Source of the DNA: Mercurialis annua
Lineage: Eukaryota > Streptophyta > Magnoliopsida > Malpighiales > Euphorbiaceae
Assembly (NCBI RefSeq): GCF_937616625.2
Contig: NC_065572.1
Location: 69,128,653-69,192,652 of the forward strand
Direction of reading: 5' to 3'
Length of the DNA stretch: 64,000 nucleotides
Made by a program: the position numbers and the translations under genes. The notes beneath the pieces are model-generated. The model was not told where the DNA came from and searched no databases. It was given only the letters and a program-made list of their open reading frames with translations. Positions 51,721-64,000 of the stretch are shown here, piece by piece (position 1 is the stretch's first letter; each line of letters begins with the position of its first letter).

Positions 51721-53678
51721 CAGAGGACTTGTTCATTCCAATAATCACCAATTTCCTCAAGACTTATGCGTATATACGAAAAAGCCCATAAGAGAATTGT
51801 ATTGGGCCATAATAGTTGGCTGTGGACTGTGAAATGTTCATACTGATTACGATTTGGCAGTTATAAAAAAGATAAGGCCCATCTTCCACACAGCACTAAA
51901 TCCCGAATAATTGTAGGGAAAAATTGACAACTACCCTACTTGTGTGAAAATATTATAAATTTTACTAGAGAAAAAATCAAAGTTGAATAATACAATTATC
52001 AAATTTCAAATTGCAAAAATAATAAATTTAATATAGAAAATACGGTTAGAATAAATAAGGATATAAGATGTTATGATTTTGAATATCTCCTATAAATGGG
52101 TAAACTAACATATTGGGAATATATTTTCAAGAATCTTCAAGATTCATAAGGAGAAATTACTTGCATTTAACAAACTTTCCATATATAATGGAATTGCAAT
52201 GACTTTTTAAAAACGTACCAATATTTGAAATTAGCAAATCAGAAACTCATTAAAAACAAAAAAAATCAGCAAATAAGACAATTAAGAAATCATCAAACAG
52301 TTTTGTAAACAAGAAATGCATTAACTCATCATAAACAATCAAAAAAAATGAATATACAATATAAATTCATTTATTTATAAAAAAAATGATATACTATCAC
52401 CATTAATAAATTAAATTTAATAAAAAAATTATTAACATCATAAAATCATTTTTAGATAAATATAACTATAATATGTCATAAAATTAACAGTACACCAAAT
52501 TAGTTAACTGTCAGTTAACCAGTAGTCACTTATTAGTTAACTTTAACAAATAAAAAAAAGATAATTAACATTATGTATTCATGTTTTAGATAACCAACAC
52601 AAGTATAGTTAACTAATAGTTAACCGTTAGAAAATATATAATTACTCCCTAATTATTTTTAAAATTATTCAAATATAACAAAAAAACAACTGAACATCAA
52701 ATTTCAATTATTTTAAAAATAATCGTACGTATAAAAATAAATGTTAGCTAACTATTAGTCACATATTAGTTAACCGTAATTAAAAAAAAGTAATTATCAA
52801 TATATATTCATGTTTTATATAAAAAATCATACAAAGTTAGTTAACTATTAATTAACCATTAGAAACATACAGTTAACCTTAATTATTTTTACATCATTAT
52901 TAAAATCCCAATTATAATAAAAAAGACAATGGCTGCTAGCCACCGCGCCTTCGTTCATTGTTCGCTTTCGTTCATCGTTCGCCTATCTTCGTCTCACTCC
53001 AACGACTGCTTTCTTCGTTCAACTCAAACCGCCTTCGTTCATCGTTTTTTTCATCAATTTGACAGAAAAAAACTGCAATATAAAAAATAACAAAAACGAT
53101 TCAAAAACTTTAGAAATACTTGTAGAATTAAAGTTTCTGTTATAAGTTAACTAATAGTGTACTAATAGTTACCTAATGGTTAATTAGCATGCATACTGAC
53201 AGTAATTGTTTTCTAAAAAAACATACTACTCTCAGTTCACCTATAGTTAACCATCTAGTATAACTCCATAACAACACTTACACAATTAACAAACAAATAA
53301 AATGCATAAAAAAATAAAAATTAACATAACTAACACAATACAGAGTTCATAAAAAGGGTTTAACACATAAATACATTCTAATCTCAGTTCATCCATAGGT
53401 AACCAACTGACAATTAAATATTAACCATAAACAGATTAAAAACATTAAACATGCATTAAAAAAATTGAAAAATTAAGACAACAAATACATAATTTAAACA
53501 CATGTAAACAAAACAATCAAATAGACAACATTTAGTTACACACCCTAAAATACATTATTGAATCACAAGAAACAAAATACAAAAATCAATTAAAGGTAAA
53601 AAAAATAAAGAATTTTAATAAAAATTATCTTAACAGAAGTATGAGGAGAAGGAACAATTTTTTTTCTTATTTTGATTA
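51721..53678. other. non-coding, TTAACC-rich region
   Basis: About 52490-53420 repeats TTAACTAATAGTTAACCGTTAG-like words, resembling the word family at 35290-35770 but in the opposite sense. GC-richer TTCGTTCATCG repeats lie near 52950-53040. It may be one decayed DNA transposon together with the small frame at 53679. Confidence 0.4.
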
Positions 53679-53852
53679 TCAGTGACAGTGGAATCTAGGG
53701 TTCTTACTCGTAATTTGAACATCATCAAAATCAACCTTCCGTTTGCTAGATACCCTCTTCGATTTTGTCATTGCGGGTGTCTTTGATGGGGATGATTTCA
53801 TATCAGAATTATTTGTTGAAGAAACTCTAATTTTCGCCATTCCATAATTCAT
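53679..53852 (-). CDS. small basic hypothetical protein, 57 aa
   Basis: An open frame on the minus strand encoding a Ser/Lys-rich peptide beginning MNYGMAKIRVSS and containing KSKRVSSKRKVDFDD, a bipartite nuclear-localisation-like segment. It stops inside a region that resembles a transposon interior. I do not recognise the family. It may be the first exon of a transposon-encoded or captured gene, since a splice-like GTAAG follows the KSK part nowhere obvious. Expression is unknown. Confidence 0.3.
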   Translation of the reverse strand: MNYGMAKIRVSSTNNSDMKSSPSKTPAMTKSKRVSSKRKVDFDDVQITSKNPRFHCH

Positions 53853-54492
53853 GTCAACCTAAAATCAAAAAAAAGGGAAAGATTTGGAAAGTGGGATTGG
53901 GGAGTTGTTTGAGGAGTTATTTGTGGAGAAATTTTCGGAGATATTCTTGGAAGAATCTAATTGAAATTTAAATAGGGAGGTTACCATTTCTGATAAGGGC
54001 TATTTTCAAATTAGAAAACATATAATTGCTAATAAAAATTCTAAAATTCAAAAAAATTAAAAGGGCACCGTATTTCTCTAAACCCATTTTTGGGCCCGTA
54101 AAATTCTAATAAAAATGTCCAAATCCCGTAACCACTCTAATTTTCTCATAATTGTATTTCAATATAGTAGAAAGCCCAATTTTTGTATTTTGATAAAAGA
54201 TTAGGATTTCTCACAAAACTATCCTAAAATATACAGATTTTTTTTTTAAAAAAAAAGCGCTATTCATTTATAATAGACTAATTTTGCAATACATGCTACG
54301 CACGTGGCTCGTAACGTGACTCGTCAATTTATATATTAATTGATTTTATAATAAAAATACCGATTTATTTTATTTATCATCAATATTAAATTATTTAAAG
54401 TTTTTAATAAAGATAAAGATAATACTTCAATTGATTTATTTTAAAAATTAATTAAATTAATATATTTAATAAGTTTTATATTTATTAGTAGT

Positions 54493-54722
54493 GTTTTAAA
54501 ATCTGAACCGGTGGCCGACCGGTGAGGCTTTCAACCGATTTGATAAAATGTAAAAAATTAAATTACAATTCACCGGTTTTTTACCTGTTCTGCCTCCGAT
54601 TTGATACGGTCCAATCCGGTTCAACTAAAAGATTCGGTCTTTTGCGGTTTTAGACCGGACCACTGGCCGGTTCTTGATTTAACCAATTTAATCGCCCAGT
54701 CCTATTCGATTTTTAAATCACC
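54493..54722. repeat. CCGGTT-rich hAT-like relic
   Basis: Begins GTTTTAAAATCTGAACCGG and ends TTTTTAAATCACCGGTTATT, with many ACCGG/CCGGT words between. This resembles the subterminal pattern of plant hAT MITEs. No clean target duplication was found. Confidence 0.5.
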
Positions 54723-54896
54723 GGTTATTAGTAAGAGATAAAAAACAATCATTTTTTTGTTTTTGATACAAATTATGGATTACTTTATAAATAAATTATT
54801 ATAATAGTAATAACAATATTTTTTATTAAATAAATGAATAATTTATTTTAAATAATATAATTGTAAGTAATAGAAAAATTAACAAAAAAAAAAGTA

Positions 54897-55144
54897 CTCC
54901 CTCCATTTTTTTAGTACTCCCTACATATTAAGAAAGTGGGATTTTTATCTTAAATTATGGGAATAAATACTCAAATAACTCTACTATGTAGTAAATGTTT
55001 TTATAAGTTGAGTCATAGAGTCATTTATTAGGGAAGGGATTAATTTGGAAGATACTAGCTAATGTTGTCTTAAATTTCTAAAAAGACAACTATCGATGGA
55101 AAAATATATTTGCCTAAAGTGACAACTAAAAAAAATGGAGGGAG
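54897..55144. mobile_element. Stowaway-like MITE
   Basis: 248 bp with ends CTCCCTCCATTTTTTT and AAAAAAAATGGAGGGAG, flanked by TA dinucleotides (54895-54896 and 55145-55146), as for Tc1/mariner MITEs. Related sequence occurs near 37530. Confidence 0.85.
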
Positions 55145-55596
55145 TAATAATTACATTTGAAAATAAAAATTTGTAAACCAAACTATTATTGTTTTAAATA
55201 AATTAACATAGAGTCATATAAACAAAATATGTCCAAATTGTTTGATTTGCTATGTCCATATTAGAACATTTGTAAGTTGTCGAAAATACAAACACATTTA
55301 AGTTGTAATAGACCAAAATTATTAAACTATATTTTAGAGTCATGGAGTTTACATACTCCTTTCCGTATTTATGTAAGTTTAGTCAATTAGTCTTTCACAT
55401 TCCTAGTTTAAATCAAATTTCTTAATTTTTTACTTAAAGCAATTTGACTAATATAATCACTTAATAAATTAAATTACTATACTGCTATTTTAAAATGACC
55501 ATAAAACCTTTCAAAAGATAATCAATCAGTAATAAATTAAAAAGAACTATAAGTAAATTTACCTATCCCCATCCGTGCTTTTATATATAGTATAGA

Positions 55597-56285
55597 TAAC
55601 ATGATTTTATAAAAAATAAATTTCTAAAAATTTTCTTTCAGCATTTTTAAAGTTATGTCAATTTATTTGAACAAGACAATTTTATAGCACATGAAAAGAA
55701 GATTGAGTAATACCTTTTTGATGAGATGCTGCAATGAAGCAGAAGGATGAATTGTGTCATAGTTGGAGATTTATTGATATAGAAAAATTTTGATCTTCCT
55801 CCAATAAATGTAAAACTTTGTTCATCCATGCAATAGAAGAGGCATGATTGTGCTAAATTTGGGGTGCCATTGGTTATACAATTGGAAATAGCTGCTAAAT
55901 TTGTTAATAACATTATTGCTACTTTTCTTTGCCACTCTTCTATTGCCTTTTTCTCTTAATATAGTCATGATAAATATTGTACATGCTGCTGCAAATAATG
56001 AACGAAAATTGTTGTTCTTTTGCCTCACGGTGATTAAAGACTTTTAACTAAAGAAAGGTTAGTTATCTATTAATTAAGTTTTTCGTTTAATAAAGATGTT
56101 TAGCTAACAAATAAGTCTAGAATCCTTATGTTAATTGAGTTCTTCTTTAGTAATAGGTAGTTAAATCAATATTTTAATTAATAAATTACCATAAAACCGT
56201 AATTTAAGTAATCAATTAGTAATAATATAGGAAGGGTTATTAGGTAAATGTGCCTGTCCCCCCATCCATGATTTTATATATAGTA
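55597..56285. other. spacer between Helitron ends
   Basis: The right edge, about 56238-56285, reads on the minus strand as a Helitron 5' end (TACTATATATAAAATCATGG, then ATGGGGGGACAGGCAC). It may be the remainder of a Helitron split by the element at 56286. The open frames at 55653-56028 have no family signature. Confidence 0.45.
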
Positions 56286-58258
56286 CTAGTTTTTCGCCAC
56301 GTGCTACGCACGTGAGCGGCATTTATATGACCCATTATATATATATATATTTATATTTATACATATATTATTAACAATTTTTTTGAATATTATATATAAT
56401 TTTTTTACATATAGTTACAAACTAATTTCAATTGAAATAGTAGTATGTTTGTGATATTTGCATGATCTCTTATATATAAATATTAATTAAATTATTAAAT
56501 ATAATATAAATATCTTGAATTTTAAGAATTAATTATACATTATTTTGTACAAATTAAGTTAAAAATGTAGCACATAAGTTATATATATATATATATTAAA
56601 TATTATTTTTTTATTAAATTATTTTCTATTGGAATCAAAATTATAGAACATGGGTGATATTCATATGACTCGTTATATATATATATATGAGATATAATAA
56701 TTTAATTAAATAATTATATATTATTAAATTTAAGTGTAAAATAATTAGATATAATATTTAGCTTTTGCTAAATTAATTTAATTATTTTACACTTAAATTA
56801 ATTTTTATAAATTTAAATTGTCATTTGTAGATGTATCAAATAAGAAAACAATCTTCATTCGAAAAATTAAAATAAAAAGATAACCTAATTAACAACAATG
56901 CAAAGTCCATGCGTATAGCAGTATAGCTTGATTTTCCCCTTCTTTTTGATAGAAATATGTATATCTTAATTAGGCTAGGGTTAAAGCTAATGAAAATTAC
57001 ATGAATTTTCTTCTGTTCTTCAATTTCTGAGTTCAAAACTGATTTTAAATTATTAGCTTCCTAAAATATTTTAATTTTACAAGAATTTTATTAGTTATTA
57101 CCCCCATAATTCTATATATCTTCTATCTCTACTTTTTTATTACTAAATACTATTTAATTTATGAAAGTAGCATAAATTAAATAAATCTATACTAATAATG
57201 TATAGCTTTCAACCTTTCTTTTCCAAAGAATGCCAAATAACATAAATTTGCTTCTAATAATCCAACATCTTAAATCGTATATTTTAATCATGCAAAAAAC
57301 AAATCGTAACTATCAAATGTTAAAATAGAAATTTACAGAGCACTAATATATAATTATTAATCAAATTATCCTCCAATTCCAAGAACAATATATCTAACAT
57401 TCATTAACAAAAAAAATTCTACATTAATTTAATACTAAAATAACCACCATAGATTACTAACCTTTAATATGCTTAAAATTCTTGTAGTTTTGATGGACTT
57501 TCAATTCAAAATAATAACATTCCGATGGATAGAGAGCAACATGTCGAAGAGAAGAACCAAACAAAACACGTATTATAAATCGCCATTATTTTGTAATATA
57601 GATCTGATTGCAACATAATGTATTTTATAGTTTAGATAGTGGTGGTTTAGTTAAATTCAATAAGCGCGACTTGGCTATTTCAATTAGAATTGCTTTCTTT
57701 ATATTAATTAAGACTAAATAGTATTATTTTTATTAGAATTAGATTAGTATTAATTTAGTAATTCTTGAATTATTGAAATCTATTATTGTAATTTTAAATT
57801 AGACGTACACTTAATTTTTCATATCTTCTTTATTTTTAAATCATTAAAAGTTGAGATTGTTGTTATTTTTATTGGCTATTGACAATCAGAGTGGAGAAAA
57901 TAAAATAAAAAGGTTGAATGTTCAGGATTTTCGCATGCTTCCAATAGAAGTTACACCACACTACAATTCTTTGTTTATGGGAATTAGCTTGTAGTGATTT
58001 ACAAAACGTAAAGAATAAATTCTATATTCCTATTGTCTTAAGTAGTAGTATATTATTTCTCATAGTTACTTACCGAAACTAAACTCTAATATACATTTTT
58101 TGATTTAAAGTTAGACTCCTATTTATTTTTGTATTCTTTTCCTTATTAGAGTAAAACTCTTAGTTAATTACACTTGTCGTAATTATTAATTTATGTTGAT
58201 CCTAATATCGTAATTTTGCCTGTCCTCCCCCCTTTCACACTTATAGAATAGTTATAGA
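56286..58258 (-). mobile_element. Helitron-like element, minus strand, about 2 kb
   Basis: The minus-strand 5' end near 58258 reads TCTATAACTATTCTATAAG and then GGGGGGAGGACAGGCAAA; the 3' end at 56286 has the hairpin ACGTGCGTAGCACGT, then GGCGAAAAACTAG followed by T. No Rep/helicase coding is seen. Confidence 0.65.
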
Positions 58259-58288
58259 TTATAGATAGATAGATAGATAGATAGATAT
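58259..58288. repeat. (GATA)n microsatellite
   Basis: About six GATA units directly next to the Helitron 5' end. Confidence 0.9.
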
Positions 58289-59205
<917 letters not shown>

Positions 59206-59548
59206 ATTAGTTCCAGGTGCCGAATTAAAATTGTGTTACTGTGAGTAGTTTCTAGAGAGATTAGTTTGTTAGGCGATCAAAAGATACTTGCATGTGGTCA
59301 TTTGCAATTCCCTATTGACCATGTCAGACCATAATCAAATATTTGACCGAAGAATTGAAAATCAAAAAATGAGGCAGCCCCTGATTGTTGAGGTCATTGC
59401 AACAATCAGAGTTCACAACTTATACTTATCACTGACTACCAACTTCTTTGTGCAATGTAATGCAATGATAGTGAGAGATCTTCAGTCCAAAGCAGGGGGA
59501 AAATCATCTTGGTTTGGTTTATCTTAATTAGTTTTTCAATAAATATTA

Positions 59549-60452
59549 CTCCATCTATCTCAATAAAGTTGTCCATTTTTAAACGTAATTAATAACATAA
59601 AAATAGATAAACAGCCTTGACGGAATAAAATGTCACTAAGTCAAGCGATTAGGGGATCCGAACCGAGATACTTCAACTACGAAACATATCGGACCGATAT
59701 CCACAATCCGAGATGAATGAAGAGTATTACGGTATCTCAGTCTACAATAAAATCAATGTGATAGACGCGATGCTCACACCAGCTCGGCACACGGGACAAA
59801 CAACCCCTCATTTCTCCGAGAATCGAGTTACCATTTTCCAAACAACTTCTTGGGACCACAGACAAGATCCGGTACACGAGGAATGTTCTTCGCATCACAT
59901 ATCTCATTCGATATTAGAGACGCAACGAGAAATTGCCACATCAGCTAAGCGAATTGTAGGGACCAAAAGAAGAGAAATGATCAGCTGCGGTAAGTTTGCA
60001 CAAGATGAACCTATATAAAGCACCTTACTGCTTATTCTTTTTTACTCTGCATTTTCTTCTTCTTTTCTCTTCATTCCTCAAATACTGATTGAATTATCAG
60101 AGCGAATTACCGGTGTCTTCCACCAGTATTAGGTCTAACATTATTTGTTCTTGATTTTTTAGGTCACGTAGATCGGAACAGTCAGCAATGATTTATCAAT
60201 TTTGGAAAAAAAAATTGTCCCGAAATTATTGTCCACTTTTAAAAGTAACAAATTTTACTCTCAGTTTTCCTATATTACCCTATTTAATGTCCACTAATGA
60301 CTAAATTGAAAATAAATTGCAAGTGGATAATATAATAAATAAGGGTATGTCAAAAAAGTGAGAATTTTTTTTATAAAACCCATGAAAATAATTGTTTTTC
60401 ATAAATTGTGTTATAAAGATAAAATGGACAATTTTATTAAGACGGACGAAGT
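59549..60452. mobile_element. Stowaway-like MITE interrupted by an LTR-like insertion
   Basis: Left end CTCCATCTATCTCAATAAAG TTGTCC and right end GGACAATTTTATTAAGACGG ACGAAG are imperfect inverted repeats flanked by TA, as for Stowaway. The two halves are separated by about 560 bp of unrelated, GC-richer sequence (see 59630). Confidence 0.6.
59630..60190 (+). repeat. probable solo LTR
   Basis: GC-richer than its surroundings, with TATATAAAGCACC at 60013, then a leader with ATTGAATTATCAGAGCG typical of plant LTR R/U5 segments, all inside the Stowaway element. Exact TG...CA ends and a target duplication could not be fixed, so the boundaries are approximate. A 101-codon open frame inside it is probably not a gene. 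Confidence 0.4.
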
Positions 60453-60713
60453 AGTTATTTTTAGAAATATTAACTAATTAAGATAAATATTTACTAACTG
60501 GTTAGTCATGTATAATAGTAAATATTTACTAACAGGTTAATTATGTATAATAATAGTACGTATCACATGTCACATAATTAATGAATAGTTGATAATTTTA
60601 CGTGACAAACTGCGATGAAGCAACATTAAACATTACAAACTTGACATCCAGTGAACCAACTTCTTTTGCCTTAGAATGGTGACAGTTTATACTTTATGAA
60701 ATGGAATTATTTT

Positions 60714-60941
60714 ATCTCAAGGCGCACTTAAACTGGTAAGGCGTTCTCCTGACTTAAATGAGGTTGCGAGTTCGAATCGTACTCATGTATACAGCCATTT
60801 AAAACTTAGGGTCGGAGCTTTGCCTCCCGCAAGGGACCTACCCGGCTCGAGTGGAGATTAGTCTAAATGTGAAAGGTTTAAAGATGCCGTTTCATAGTTG
60901 AAACCCGTTCAGAACACCTCATGATCAGATAAAAAAAATAA
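60714..60941 (+). mobile_element. tRNA-derived SINE
   Basis: The head has Pol III boxes: A-box-like TAAACTGGTAAGGCG and B-box GAGTTCGAATCGT. The body contains GGGACCTACCCGGCTCGAGT and GGAGATTAGTC, familiar from plant SINEs. It ends in an A-rich tail. The flanking AATTATTTT at 60705-60713 and 60942-60950 is the target duplication. Confidence 0.85.
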
Positions 60942-61073
60942 AATTATTTTTTAGACTAACACAAATAGAGATAATATTTTTCTTTTTGTGCCGAAATTTT
61001 GGGTATTTTCCATTTTGTACTTTTTGTCTATCTGTTTGCAAAATCACTTTACAAACAGTGTGTTAATTTGCAT

Positions 61074-61184
61074 GCTGCTCTCCAATCCATTTGGAGATCA
61101 GCCTTTAATCACCATATTGTGATTATAATGGTTAATAACCAACATGGTGATTAAGGGCTGCTCTTTAAATAGACTAGAGAGCAG
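61074..61184. mobile_element. foldback mini-element, 111 bp
   Basis: The arms pair over almost the whole length: GCTGCTCTCC...CAGCCTTTAATCACCAT against ATGGTGATTAAGGGCTG...GAGAGCAG. A perfect 7-bp duplication TTTGCAT flanks it (61067-61073 and 61185-61191). The transcript would fold into a long hairpin. Confidence 0.8.
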
Positions 61185-61427
61185 TTTGCATTTAAAAGAA
61201 ATTAATAATTGGTTCTTTAATTTTAGTATTTAATAATTATATCACATGCTTTATATAAAATTATAACCCCTAAAATTTAAATCTTGAATTTTAAAAATAT
61301 AACTTTTGATTTCTAACTTCAAATTAGTTCAATCACGGTTATATTTCTATTTTTATTGATGCTCATTTTTTTTTATGATTATCCGTTAATTTTATTTTAT
61401 TGAATATTTATTAATTCCATTAGTATA

Positions 61428-62660
61428 ACATTTCCAATCCAACTATAAAAAATAGTTGGGCCCCACTATTTAGAGTTGGGTAACTCCAACCAATTTTAAA
61501 AACCAACTTTTTTTTAGAATTTTGAACAGTAAACTCTATATGTAGAGTCTCACTATTCAAAAAACTATAAGGATTAGTTTGTATTTTTTTATGTTTACAA
61601 ATTACTTGTTTAATCCATTAGTTTTAATTTGTACAGTTATGTCCTTTGACAAAATAATATATTTAAATATTATAATTTACATATCTAATATAATATTTTT
61701 ATGACTTTTAATAAAATTAAATAATAAAAAACCGCATATATATAAATTAATTTATATAAAATCAACAACAAAAATATTTTAATAAATATTACAAATATTT
61801 AAAAAAATAAAAACAATAAAAATAAAAATTAACAATATTACTAATATTGCTACTAATAATAATAATATTATTATTAATCTATACTATATATAAAAGCACG
61901 GATGGGGGGGAACAGGCAAATTTACTGAATAATCCATTTCAGTTTACTACTAAATAAAGGTTTTATAGTCATTAACTAATTAGTTATTTAATTAATCACT
62001 ATTATAATTAAAATCCTAATTCGAATAGGTAGCTAAATTATCTCCAATTTAGTTTTAGTATGTAAAAAAATAACTAAATTGTCTCCAAATTAATAGGAAT
62101 ACCTATTTTTTAGTTTGATTGAACTAAAAAATTAAAATACTGTATTTGATTAATATATTATTACTTAAATTTTTATCTTATTATTTTTAAAGATATTATT
62201 AATAAAATTAAGTTAATTATTTAATTATGGTTATTAGAAAACCAAAAGAAGAATAAATTCAGTATGGAAAAAAATTTAATAACCGAATATATTATATTTA
62301 CTTTTACAAAAATTCTTAACTAATTTAATATTAATTATAAATAAAAAACTGTTATAATTATAATAAATTTACTAATATGTTCATTGACGAGTTACGTTAC
62401 GAGCCACGTGCATAGCACGTAATGCAAAATTAGTATTAATAAAACTATATATTTTACTATTGATAAAATTTATATGTTTCTAATTCTAAGATGAATATGT
62501 AAAAAAAAAATTCATTTTGAGTTAAGTTGTTAAAATAATAAAATAGTTTAATTTTAAAATATTATTTTAAAGTTAGAAATATAGTTTGTGGTTGGAGAGA
62601 AATTTACTCTATCTTTTAAATATAGAGTTTTAAATTTAGAGTGGGTTGGAGATGGTCTAA
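61428..62660. mobile_element. Tourist-like MITE carrying a nested Helitron
   Basis: Left end CATTTCCAATCCAAC and right end GGGTTGGAGATGGTC are imperfect inverted repeats next to TAA. The outer element is split by the Helitron at 61878-62433. Boundaries are approximate. Confidence 0.5.
61878..62433 (+). mobile_element. Helitron-like element, 556 bp
   Basis: 5' end TCTATACTATATATAAAAGC ACGGATGGGG after A; 3' hairpin CACGTGCATAGCACGT, then AATGCAAAATTAG followed by T. It shares both ends with the minus-strand element at 54278-55596. Confidence 0.75.
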
Positions 62661-63360
62661 GTTTTATAATTATTTATTAAATTATATTTTACTATTGAAG
62701 AGAAATTATAATTATGAGATAAAAAATAGGAAAAAATGAATTAAAATAATATTTTATAAAAAATATAAAACATCACAAGATTCCAAAATATAATGTGATG
62801 GAAGGCGTAAGAGGATTAGGCGGCTGCCGCAGCTCGCCACTGTGTATAAGTACATCACTTATAACAATTATCTTTTGAAATTTAAAACTAACTTTGAATC
62901 ATACATTTAAGACGGCTTACCTTGGTAAAATTTGTATATGCCAAGAATATCTCGTATTTCTAAACTAATATAAAAGGTAACTGGATTCTAACTGAGTCCT
63001 CACCCGCCTTCTTAATACATCCGGTAAACTCATAGATTAACATTAACTTGTTAGAATCAACTCTTTTAATCTTTCTTTAAAACCCTCTATACTACATATT
63101 CATATCTTTTAGCTTTTTTCGTTTTAACAAATGCTTCACATTACGCAGTAGATATGTTGAATAGAATTTGGAAGTTATAGCTGACATCCCACTTCGAACT
63201 CGTGCCTCCATTAATCAATATTATTGGTAAAACTGACGCAAACATGAATAGTAAATTATGTTAGGTAATTTTTATCATAAATTGAGATATCATAAATTCA
63301 TATGAAAATATTTAAATGAACTTTTATAGATGCTGGCAACTCAGTTTTACATAATAACTT
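62661..63360. other. spacer, no gene recognised
   Basis: AT-rich with a short GC-richer part near 62800-62850. No open frame or element is recognised. Confidence 0.4.
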
Positions 63361-63705
63361 CTGCTGAGTTAGCAACGATGCGGGGAGTGAGATGACAATT
63401 TTTTCGGCTTAATTCACGAATAACTAAAAAAATATTTAAACTATCCTAAAATTGGCTGAACTAGCCGATTTTGAAAAATTTGAATATAATTAAAGAATTC
63501 GCAAAGATTTGATATTTAAATTTCATTGACTTATGTTGAGTTGGTGCGATGTGGCGAGTGAGGTGGCAACTTTTCGGTTCGATTCACGAATGGTTAAAAA
63601 AGATTTTAAATATTTTAAAATTGGCTAAACTAGCCGATTTTGAAAGATATAACCTAAAAAACTCGAAAAAGTTTGTTATTTTATTGAGATTAACCCTTTT
63701 TCTTA
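63361..63705. repeat. 171-bp direct tandem duplication
   Basis: Two diverged copies, 63361-63531 and 63532-63705, share GAGTGAGATGACAA / GAGTGAGGTGGCAA, AATTCACGAATAACTAAAAAA / GATTCACGAATGGTTAAAAAA and the block ACTAGCCGATTTTGAAA. No gene is seen here or from 63706 to the end. Confidence 0.85.
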
Positions 63706-64000
63706 CCACACAGGCTCAATCTTCTAGCCAAGTCCGCATACGTATGGAATAATTTCCATGTCAGCCTTTGTAAATAGAAATTATGCTATAGGTGACAGAC
63801 ATGTACGTATGTAACGGAAACTGGCACAGTTTTTGTCGTTCTATGAAAGAGAAAGTTTACCAACAAAAAACATCAATAATTCATAGATAATTAACTTTTA
63901 ACAAGTGAAAATTAAACCGCGTAAAAATCACAAGCAAAATAATAATTGAGATAAAGAAGAATTAAAAGAAAGAAGAAACATAGAAGAAGAATTCATAAAA

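Larger units (their letters stand above)
54278..55596 (-). mobile_element. Helitron-like element, minus strand, about 1.3 kb
   Basis: On the minus strand it starts TCTATACTATATATAAAAGC ACGGATGGGG at 55596 and ends with hairpin CACGTGCGTAGCATG and TATTGCAAAATTAG followed by T at 54278. The same two ends occur at 61878-62433. It carries a nested Stowaway MITE (54897-55144) and a CCGGTT-rich hAT-like relic (about 54493-54722). Confidence 0.7.

Noticed and set aside
59713..60018. A 101-aa coding gene
   Set aside because: It lies within an LTR-like block nested in a Stowaway element and shows no domain or conserved motif.

Overview
This is an AT-rich nuclear window from a flowering plant, most likely a dicot. 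The evidence is GT-AG spliced genes of typical plant families (ABHD17-type hydrolase, ATG16, KDEL-tailed cysteine protease, cytosolic MSRA, BTB-TAZ protein), a cytosolic-type tRNA-Phe(GAA), a Ty1/Copia element, a tRNA-derived SINE, Helitrons and many MITEs. Nothing in the sequence fixes the genus.

Layout. 1-2081 holds no recognised gene. 2082-4736 (+) is a five-exon alpha/beta hydrolase of the ABHD17 type. 5671-11195 is a nearly intact Copia retrotransposon with 286-bp LTRs, a 5-bp target duplication and a frameshifted pol. 11319-11391 is tRNA-Phe(GAA), just upstream of 11586-14171 (+), an ATG16 autophagy gene whose start codon is split by its first intron. 15419-15591 is a small hAT-like MITE.

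From 16340 to about 27022 lies a three-unit tandem array. Each unit carries a papain-like cysteine protease (+) followed by MSRA (-). Unit 1 is intact: a KDEL-tailed vignain-type protease and a two-exon MSRA. Units 2 and 3 have lost the catalytic Cys codon, the KDEL frame and most of MSRA. Unit 2 also carries two long-TIR MITEs in its introns, each with a perfect 9-bp target duplication.

From about 27.0 to 43.7 kb the window is gene-poor and filled with mobile DNA: MULE-like MITEs, Helitrons, a 1.18-kb hAT-like element, Tourist- and Stowaway-like MITEs, a LINE RNase H relic, and an unusual 1.1-kb TTATC-rich repeat. 43777-46246 (-) is a complete five-exon BTB-TAZ gene. From 46.3 kb to the end there is no convincing conserved gene. 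That stretch holds hAT, Stowaway, Helitron, SINE and foldback elements, an LTR-like segment, long TA microsatellites and a 171-bp tandem duplication.

The real genes are independent plant housekeeping or stress genes: lipid/protein depalmitoylation-type hydrolysis, autophagosome formation, programmed-cell-death proteolysis, repair of oxidised methionine, and a calmodulin/CUL3-type adaptor. They do not form one pathway. The most informative structures are the decaying protease-MSRA array and the ATG16 5' gene structure. All exon boundaries were read by eye from GT-AG sites and remembered family alignments; no database search was run.
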